This document shows positions 58,164 to 64,000 of a DNA stretch of 64,000 nucleotides, piece by piece. Under the pieces are notes generated by a model, which was given only the letters and a program-made list of their open reading frames with translations, had not been told where the DNA came from and made no database searches. The DNA is taken from contig NZ_DFUE01000089.1 of assembly GCF_002379585.1 (NCBI RefSeq), forward strand, positions 6,858-70,857, in the 5' to 3' direction. The DNA is from Pseudomonas sp. UBA4194. Lineage in GTDB: Bacteria > Pseudomonadota > Gammaproteobacteria > Pseudomonadales > Pseudomonadaceae. A program made the position numbers and the translations under genes. Position 1 is the first letter of the stretch. The number at the start of each line of letters is the position of its first letter.

Positions 58164-61100
58164 AGATCCTGGCCATCCGCCTGAAGAACCTGGCTTCCCT
58201 GGCCGGTCCGTTCGAGCTGGACTTCACCGCCGAGCCCCTGGCCAGCGCCGGGCTGTTCGCCATCACCGGGCCCACCGGCGCCGGCAAGAGCACCCTGCTC
58301 GACGCCTTATGCCTGGCTCTGTTCGGCGCAGTGCCGCGCCTGAGCAACGCGTCGCAGAGCGCCAAGGTGCCCGATGCCGATGGCGAGATCGGCAGCTACG
58401 ACGCGCGGACCTTGCTGCGCCGGGGTACCGGGGCTGGCTATGCCGAGGTGGATTTCGTCGGCATCGACGGCCGCCGTTATCGCGCCCGCTGGGAGGCCAA
58501 CCGAGCCCGTGACAAGCCCACCGGCAAGCTGCAACACAGCCGGCAATCGCTGCGTGACCTGGACAGCGATCAACTGCTGGCCAGCCAGAAAGGCGAGTAC
58601 AAGACCTTGCTCGAAGCACGCCTGGGCCTGAACTTCGAGCAGTTCACCCGCGCCGTGCTGTTGGCCCAGAGCGAGTTCAGCGCCTTTCTCAAAGCCGACG
58701 ACAACGAGCGCAGCGAGCTGCTGGAAAAGCTCACCGATACGGCCCTGTACACGCGGCTGGGCAAGCGTGCCTTCGATAAGAGCCGCGAAGCGCGCGAGCT
58801 GCTCAAGCAGTGGCAGGATCAGGCCAGCGGGATCGCGCCCTTGGCCGCGGAGGAGCGCGAGGTCCTGGACCTGGAGTTCCAGGCCGCCAGCCAGCAGCTC
58901 AAGGCGCAGCAGGGGCACTTGAAACGGCTGGAGCAGCAACAGCAATGGCACGTCCAAAGCACCGTGTTGGCCAGCGATCATCAGGCCGCCGAAGCGCTGT
59001 TGCAAAGTGCCCAGGCCACCTGGCAAGCCGACGCCGATCACCGTTTGAAGCTGCAACGCCTGGATCACCTGGCGCCGCAGCGGCACCTGTTCATGAGGCA
59101 GCGCGAGTTGCTGGGCCAGTTGCAACCGCTGACCGAGCGCATTGCCGCACGCCAGCATCGGCAAAGCACGCAACTGAGCGAGCAGGTGCATGTGGATCAG
59201 CAACTGCAACAGGCGCAGCAGGCCCTGCAACAAGCCTTGGCGGAACAGACCGACGCCGCGCCGAAGTTGCGCCAGGCGTTCGATGAGCACAGCCAGCACG
59301 GCCGCCTGACGGCCGATCTGGAACCGTTGCGCCCGGCCCTGGCGAACGCCGAACAGGCCCATCAGCACAGTCGGCAAGCCTTGACCCAACTGCAGCAACA
59401 GCAGCAGGCGAGCACCGAACGCTTGCAGCAGATCGTCGGGCAATTGCAACGCAGCACCGATCTGGCCGGGCTGGCCGATGCCTGGGCGGCGTACCTGCCG
59501 CGTCTGCAACAGGCCGTGGCGGCAAGCAACCGCCTGAACCAAGGCCGCGCCGAACTGCCCGCCCTGGAAGCGCGCGCGGCCAAGGCTCAGACCGATCTGA
59601 AACAGATGCAGGCGCAACTGAGCGCCCTCTACCAGCAGGCCGACTGCCCCGCCGAACAGCTGCACGAGCGCCTGCAACAATTGACCCAGCGCCTGCAACA
59701 CCAGCGCCAGCAGCAACGCAGCCTGCAAACGCTGGAGCGCGAGTGGCAGCGACGCGAGGAGCTGCAACAGCGCCTTGAGCAGTTGCACCAACAGCAACTG
59801 CAGATCACTCAGCAAAGAGAGCGGTGCACCGCTGAAGGCCTGCGCCTCAAGCGTGAGCACGAGCAGGCGGAACACACCCTGACGGTCACGTTGCAAGTGC
59901 TCGAGCGTCAGCGTCTGGCGCGCACCGCCAGTGTCGAGGAGCTGCGTAGCCAGCTTCAGGACGAGCAACCGTGCCCGGTGTGTGGCAGCCTCGAACACCC
60001 CTATCATCAGCGTGAAGCATTGCTCCAGGCGCTGTCGGCTGTGGATGAGAGCGAAGAACGCCAAGCCCGAGCGACGCTGCAGCAGCTTTCCGAGCGCCTG
60101 GCCGAACTCCGTGCTGAACTGGCGGGGTTGATTGCCCAGCACAAGGCGCTCAAGACTCAGGAAGAACAGTTGCTGGCGCAACAGCGCGACAGCCAGCTGG
60201 AGCAGCATGCCCTTTACCCGAGCCTGGCCGATCAAGCGCAACCTGGCCACTGGCTGGCGACGGAGCTGGCCCAGGTTACCGAGCAGATCGACAGCGACGA
60301 ACAGCAACAGGCCGCCCTGCTGACCCTGCAGCAAACCGCATCAGGCCTGCAGCGGCAATTGCAGGAGGCTCAACAGGCCAGCCAGCAAACCGAACAGTTG
60401 CTTCGAGAACAACACGCGCACCTGCAGACTGATCAGCAGCGCCTGGACGATGAACTGCGGGACTTCACCGGGCTGATCCCGGCCCCGACCCTCGAAGCGT
60501 TGCGGCACCACGCTACCCAGACTTTCATGGTATTGGAGCAGGCGGTCAGCGAGCGCCTGGCATTGCTCGACCAGCAGGGTGACGAGCAACGCGACTTCGA
60601 CGCCCGCGCCCGGCGGATAGAGGATCAACAGCGCGAACACACCCGCGAGGGGTCTGGGCTGCACGAATTGCAGACTCGAGCCAGCGCGCTGGGCGAGCAG
60701 TTGCAAGCCTGCCAGGCACGGCTGCGCGATCTGTTGGGTGTACACGCCGATGCTCAAGCCTGGCAGCAACATCTGCATGACCAGGTGGAAACCGCCCGCC
60801 GCGCTGAAGCCCATGCCCTCCAACAGCAACAGGACTTGCGTACGCAGGCGGTCCAGTTGAGCAGCGAACTCAACGCCGACCAGCAGCAACAGACTCAGTT
60901 GGAGCAGGCGTTGAGTAGCCTGAAAGCTTCGATCCAGCAGTGGCGCGAGCAGCACCCCGAGCTGGATGACGAGGCATTGGGCGGCCTGCTGGCGATCGAC
61001 GATCAGCAGCTGGGCGCCCTGCGCGCGCGTCTGCAGAACGACGAGAAGGCCATGGGGCAGGCGCAGGTGCGGGTGCAGGAGCGCGGCCAGCGCCTGCGTG

Positions 61101-61792
61101 ATCATCTGGCCCAGGCCAATGGCATCGCCGATGCCGAGCAACTGGCTGAAGAAGCGACAGCGCTGCAGGCACAGGCCGAGCAGAGCGAACATCGATGTGC
61201 CGAGTTACGTGCCCGGCAGATAGAGGATCAACGCCGCCAGACGGCCAATCAGGACCTGCAGCAACGTATGGCTGAAGCTGACGCGCAGTACCAGCGTTGG
61301 GCCCGGCTGGCAGCACTGATCGGTTCGGCAGAAGGTGATCGTTTCCGCAAGATCGCCCAGGCGTACAACCTGGACCTGCTGGTGCATCACGCCAACGTGC
61401 AATTGCGCCAACTGGTGCGCCGTTATCGGCTCAAGCGTGGCGGCAGCATGCTGGGTTTGCTGGTGCTGGACACGGAAATGGGCGACGAGCTGCGTTCGGT
61501 GCATTCGTTGTCGGGGGGAGAGACGTTTCTGGTGTCGCTGGCCCTGGCACTGGGGCTGGCATCGATGGCATCGAGCACCCTGCGCATCGAGTCGTTGTTC
61601 ATCGACGAAGGCTTCGGCAGCCTGGATCCGGAGTCGCTGCAACTGGCCATGGATGCCCTGGACGGTTTGCAGGCGCAAGGTCGCAAGGTCGCGGTGATCT
61701 CGCATGTGCAGGAAATGCACGAGCGGATTCCGGTGCAGATTCAGGTGCGGCGCATGGGTAATGGTTTGAGCAGCGTGGAAGTCAGCGGGTGA
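58160..61792 (+). CDS. sbcC: SbcC, ATPase subunit of SbcCD (Rad50-like)
   Basis: A 1210-residue SMC-like ATPase. Walker A is GPTGAGKSTLLD near the N-terminus; long Gln-rich coiled coils run both sides of the zinc hook CPVC at 605-608; the C-terminal lobe has the signature HSLSGGETFLVSLALALGLA and Walker B LFIDEGFGSLDPESL. Length suits the family. The coiled coil produces large meaningless antisense frames. Confidence 0.96.
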   Translation: MKILAIRLKNLASLAGPFELDFTAEPLASAGLFAITGPTGAGKSTLLDALCLALFGAVPRLSNASQSAKVPDADGEIGSYDARTLLRRGTGAGYAEVDFVGIDGRRYRARWEANRARDKPTGKLQHSRQSLRDLDSDQLLASQKGEYKTLLEARLGLNFEQFTRAVLLAQSEFSAFLKADDNERSELLEKLTDTALYTRLGKRAFDKSREARELLKQWQDQASGIAPLAAEEREVLDLEFQAASQQLKAQQGHLKRLEQQQQWHVQSTVLASDHQAAEALLQSAQATWQADADHRLKLQRLDHLAPQRHLFMRQRELLGQLQPLTERIAARQHRQSTQLSEQVHVDQQLQQAQQALQQALAEQTDAAPKLRQAFDEHSQHGRLTADLEPLRPALANAEQAHQHSRQALTQLQQQQQASTERLQQIVGQLQRSTDLAGLADAWAAYLPRLQQAVAASNRLNQGRAELPALEARAAKAQTDLKQMQAQLSALYQQADCPAEQLHERLQQLTQRLQHQRQQQRSLQTLEREWQRREELQQRLEQLHQQQLQITQQRERCTAEGLRLKREHEQAEHTLTVTLQVLERQRLARTASVEELRSQLQDEQPCPVCGSLEHPYHQREALLQALSAVDESEERQARATLQQLSERLAELRAELAGLIAQHKALKTQEEQLLAQQRDSQLEQHALYPSLADQAQPGHWLATELAQVTEQIDSDEQQQAALLTLQQTASGLQRQLQEAQQASQQTEQLLREQHAHLQTDQQRLDDELRDFTGLIPAPTLEALRHHATQTFMVLEQAVSERLALLDQQGDEQRDFDARARRIEDQQREHTREGSGLHELQTRASALGEQLQACQARLRDLLGVHADAQAWQQHLHDQVETARRAEAHALQQQQDLRTQAVQLSSELNADQQQQTQLEQALSSLKASIQQWREQHPELDDEALGGLLAIDDQQLGALRARLQNDEKAMGQAQVRVQERGQRLRDHLAQANGIADAEQLAEEATALQAQAEQSEHRCAELRARQIEDQRRQTANQDLQQRMAEADAQYQRWARLAALIGSAEGDRFRKIAQAYNLDLLVHHANVQLRQLVRRYRLKRGGSMLGLLVLDTEMGDELRSVHSLSGGETFLVSLALALGLASMASSTLRIESLFIDEGFGSLDPESLQLAMDALDGLQAQGRKVAVISHVQEMHERIPVQIQVRRMGNGLSSVEVSG

Positions 61793-61829
61793 CGAGGCGT
61801 GAGGTGGTGGCCGCCGTCACCCGTGGTGC

Positions 61830-62009
61830 TCAGTGCTGGGCCTTGTGGTCCAGCGCGGCATAGAAGTTGGCGCTTTTCTGCAAGTATTGCTGGGTGTAGC
61901 TCTGTGGATTGGCTTTGCTTTGGTTGACGGCAGCGTGGGCGGATGTGGGCAGGGCCACGGTGGCGGAAACGGCAGAGGCGGCGATGATGGAGAAGAGGTT
62001 GAAGTTCAT
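61830..62009 (-). CDS. Small secreted protein
   Basis: A 59-residue protein: signal peptide MNFNLFSIIAASAVSATVAL ending ..SAHA, mature part of about 33 residues (VNQSKANPQSYTQQYLQKS...HKAQH), Gln/Ser-rich and helical. A gaggaat ribosome site precedes the ATG at 62009. It resembles short Pseudomonas exported proteins; the function is unknown. It converges on sbcC. Confidence 0.75.
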   Translation of the reverse strand: MNFNLFSIIAASAVSATVALPTSAHAAVNQSKANPQSYTQQYLQKSANFYAALDHKAQH

Positions 62010-62169
62010 GGCGGTATTCCTCGGGATTCGTGGGTGTTTGTGTCGGTGCCTGTGAAGGCTTGACTCAAACTTACGCCCGAGGGCTGGTGAGCTGAAATTC
62101 ATTGGCGCACTAGCGAATATCGATGCGGGTGATAGTTGTTTGCAAGACGGGCAACCGCGGCGCCGCCAT

Positions 62170-62405
62170 CGCGGGCAGAGCCCGCTCCCACAAGAGACCG
62201 CGCACCGCCCCCGGCAGCAATACCCTGTAGGAGCAGGTTCTACCCGCGATAGGCCGGCCCTGACACCCCGCCCCCATCTGCCTGGCAACACCCCCCTGTG
62301 GGAGCGGGTTCTACCCGCGATAGGCCCCCACTGACACCCCGCCCCCATCTGCCCGGCAGCAACCCCCTGTGGGAGCGGGTTCTACCCGCGATAGGCCGGC
62401 ACTGA
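62170..62405. repeat. Family B REP array: one inverted unit plus three tandem 71-bp units
   Basis: An inverted copy starts at 62170. Then ctgt.ggagc.ggttctacccgcgatagg begins at 62225, 62296 and 62367, spaced exactly 71 bp, with the same spacer (tgacaccccgcccccatctg) between them. The array fills 62010-62412 almost entirely, with no gene seen there. Confidence 0.9.
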
Positions 62406-62412
62406 CACCCCG

Positions 62413-63582
62413 CTACTTCCCACCCAACAGAAACTTCACATCCGACGGCGAATCCATGGGGAATTTCTGTACGGTCTCGCCCAGCTTGCCGGTCTTGGCG
62501 TCGCGCCTGATCACCACGATCTGGTTGCTCTTCTGGTTGGCAATCAACACATAGTTGCCCGAAGGATCAAGCGTGAATTCCCTTGGATGATCGCCCTCGA
62601 CCGTGCGGCGCTGCACTTCGGTCAGTTGGCCGTCTTGCGGATCGACGCTGTACACCAGCATCTGGTTTGCCGTACCGCGATTGCTCACGTACAGGAATTT
62701 TCCATCTGCAGACAGGTGCAGCGCTCCGCCTGCGCTTTCCTTGCCTGCTGAGCCCATGTCCAGCAACTGCTGCCGCTTGAGGTTGCCGCCGTGTACTTCG
62801 AACATCGCCACCTGGCCACTCATTTCCAGCGTCAGGTAGGCATGTTTGCCGTCGCCGCTGAATACCAGGTGCCGCGGTCCACTGCCATCGGGCAGTTTGA
62901 TCGAGGCCGGGTTGGCGGCGACCAATGGCTGATCGGGCGTATCAGGCTGGTAGCGGTAGACGTAGATACGGTCGGCGCCCAGATCATTGGCGTAGACGTA
63001 CCGTCCCGACGGCGGCATCGATACGATCGAATGCACATGGGGTCCCGCCTGCCGCTCCGGGTTGACCTTGCTGGCCACGTGTTTGATCTGCTGCACCACG
63101 GTGCTGAGCTTGCCGTCCTCGCCCACCTTGAACACGCTCATGCTGCCGCCGGGGTCGGGGCTTACTGCATAGTTGGAGACGAACAGGTAGCGCTCGTCGT
63201 TGCTCAGGCTCGAATGGGTAGGCTCGTCGCCCCGGGTCTCGACCTGGTTGACCAGGCTGATGTCGTGGCTTTTCGGGTCCAGGGTGAAGCTCGAGACCTT
63301 GCCCACGGTGTCCTTCTGTCCGGGGCCGTTTTCGTTGACCACGAACAGCCGGTGCTGATCGCGCGACAAGGTCAACCACGAAGGGTTGGAGCTCTTGAAG
63401 GTCTGCTGGGCGTGGGGGTCGATCAGGCCGGTGCGAGGGTTGAAGGGGTAGCGGTAGATGCCTTCGCTGGCCCCTTGTGTGTAGGTACCGACCAGCAGTT
63501 CGTATTGCTCGGCGGCGGTGGCAGCGGTGGCGATCAGGCCAAGGCTGCCGGCAGTCAATAAGGACACGAAAACTCGCTTCAT
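62413..63582 (-). CDS. Exported lactonase-family beta-propeller (6-phosphogluconolactonase-like)
   Basis: A 389-residue seven-blade propeller of the Pgl/YbhE lactonase family. The start at 63582 (MKRVFVSLLTAGSLGLIATAATA) gives a signal peptide, placing it in the periplasm, whereas YbhE is cytoplasmic, so gluconolactone-type substrates outside the inner membrane are likelier. Family marks are LLVGTYTQGASEGIYRY, PSWLTLSRDQHRLFVVNE, HVHSIVSMPPSGRYVYANDLGADRIYVY and GPRHLVFSGDGKHAYLTLE. ggagcctt is the ribosome site. Confidence 0.9.
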   Translation of the reverse strand: MKRVFVSLLTAGSLGLIATAATAAEQYELLVGTYTQGASEGIYRYPFNPRTGLIDPHAQQTFKSSNPSWLTLSRDQHRLFVVNENGPGQKDTVGKVSSFTLDPKSHDISLVNQVETRGDEPTHSSLSNDERYLFVSNYAVSPDPGGSMSVFKVGEDGKLSTVVQQIKHVASKVNPERQAGPHVHSIVSMPPSGRYVYANDLGADRIYVYRYQPDTPDQPLVAANPASIKLPDGSGPRHLVFSGDGKHAYLTLEMSGQVAMFEVHGGNLKRQQLLDMGSAGKESAGGALHLSADGKFLYVSNRGTANQMLVYSVDPQDGQLTEVQRRTVEGDHPREFTLDPSGNYVLIANQKSNQIVVIRRDAKTGKLGETVQKFPMDSPSDVKFLLGGK

Positions 63583-63652
63583 AAGGCTCCTCCATAACCC
63601 ATTATTGGAATGGCACTGCGAGGAAGCATGGGTCGAACACAAGAGACAGCCC

Positions 63653-63925
63653 TCACTCTGGATCGGTTTCATCTTCGTCGGCAGAAAACGCGCTCAAGCA
63701 GGTTAGCTGATGCGCGACGCCGTCGTGAGAAATGGAAAACGTGTGGGGCTGGTCGGTCGGCGTGGCGGCGTTCTGCTCGGCCAGGGTGAACTGCCAGCGC
63801 TTGAGTTCGCGGCCGTCCATACATTCGATGTGCAGGGTATCCTGTTCATCGAGGGAGAAATCGAAGGCATGCAGGGTGTCGATCAGCAGCATGTCGCAGG
63901 CTTGCAGCGCGGTTGGGAAGTCCAT
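63653..63925 (-). CDS. DUF5629-like small acidic protein
   Basis: A 90-residue soluble protein starting MDFPTALQACDMLLIDTLHAFDF, ending acidic (FSADEDETDPE). The pattern IECMDGRELKRWQFTL and HTFSISHDGVAHQLTCLSAF suggests one small beta-rich domain conserved in Pseudomonas. No function is known. It is upstream of the lactonase gene on the same strand. Confidence 0.75.
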   Translation of the reverse strand: MDFPTALQACDMLLIDTLHAFDFSLDEQDTLHIECMDGRELKRWQFTLAEQNAATPTDQPHTFSISHDGVAHQLTCLSAFSADEDETDPE

Positions 63926-63979
63926 GATTCAAGTGTCTGGGTGATGAGTGATGCACCATCATACCTGTACTGGGCTGCC

Positions 63980-64000
63980 CCGGCCCCTTCGCGGCTGTAC
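63980..64000. repeat. Partial family C REP at the window edge
   Basis: ccggccccttcgcggctgta plus c, matching the left half of the family C palindrome; the rest lies outside. Confidence 0.6.

Noticed and set aside
58307..60334. 675-residue open frame antisense to sbcC
   Set aside because: It is the mirror of Gln/Leu-rich coiled-coil codons; Leu-Gln-rich low-complexity product, no domain, and sbcC is certain on the other strand.
62170..62405. CRISPR-like periodic array
   Set aside because: Repeats are palindromic REP units with identical spacers and no cas genes; spacer identity excludes CRISPR.

Overview
The window is about 64 kb of a GC-rich Pseudomonas chromosome, most likely from the P. 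putida/P. fluorescens side of the genus. The evidence is the oprF-sigX-cmpX-crfX-cmaX cluster, the oprI/L,D-transpeptidase/tesA/ABC cluster, the TgpA operon, kdpFABCDE, and several families of Pseudomonas REP palindromes in the gaps. From memory, 1-28.5 kb follows P. aeruginosa PAO1 PA1783 down to PA1750, and 29.4-35 kb follows PA2853-PA2858. I see no rRNA, tRNA, prophage, insertion sequence or CRISPR array. Most of the window is core genome.

Region by region. 0-4.4 kb: pyrD (cut by the window edge), then a nitrate-uptake unit (nasA plus a PP2C-kinase fusion) behind a sigma-54-type promoter and an attenuator-like leader hairpin. 4.4-9 kb: envelope cluster oprF, sigX, cmpX, crfX, cmaX, and an RraA-like gene. 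9-13.6 kb: alpha/beta hydrolase, ppsA and its divergent regulator ppsR. 13.6-19.9 kb: an accessory module described below. 20.2-23.3 kb: periplasmic retropepsin-like protease, 7TM transglutaminase-like protein and RimK-like ATP-grasp protein. 23.3-28.9 kb: pabB, cysH, cysB, a universal stress protein, DAHP synthase and a small GNAT. 29.4-35 kb: oprI, L,D-transpeptidase, a small hypothetical gene, tesA and its ABC exporter genes. 35-43 kb: a TIM-barrel/2-oxoglutarate-oxygenase pair, greB, doxX, an MltF-like transglycosylase, tatD, a small membrane protein, a thioesterase and a CHAD protein. 43-47.3 kb: TgpA, DUF58, MoxR and a small lipoprotein. 47.5-56.7 kb: rssA-like patatin and the kdp system including the 29-residue kdpF. 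56.9-64 kb: sbcDC, a small secreted protein, a tandem REP array, a periplasmic beta-propeller lactonase and a DUF5629-like protein.

The most interesting stretch is 13.6-19.9 kb. A MocR-type regulator diverges from a compact same-strand run: EamA/DMT exporter, JAMM metalloprotease, a single protein fusing a CysO/MoaD-like sulfur carrier to a MoeZ-like E1 and a rhodanese, an O-acetylserine-type cysteine synthase, and a serine acetyltransferase with an extra C-terminal region. The parts match every step of the mycobacterial Mec+/CysO/CysM/MoeZ route to cysteine. Here, however, the carrier Gly-Gly is buried inside a fused polypeptide, the synthase looks OAS-type rather than O-phosphoserine-type, and an exporter and dedicated regulator are included. 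I read it as a self-contained, protein-thiocarboxylate-dependent pathway for making and exporting cysteine or a related beta-substituted alanine. The carrier probably has to be cut free, and the JAMM protease is the obvious candidate. The standard sulfate-reduction genes cysH and cysB lie only 5-7 kb away, so this would be a second sulfur route.

REP families: A (core gtagcagcggcg...), B (gtgggagcgggtt...), C (gtaggagcggcgtg...) and a ccctctcccc/ggggtgaggg type D. They sit in most larger gaps, often as inverted pairs, and supply the stop codons of two genes.
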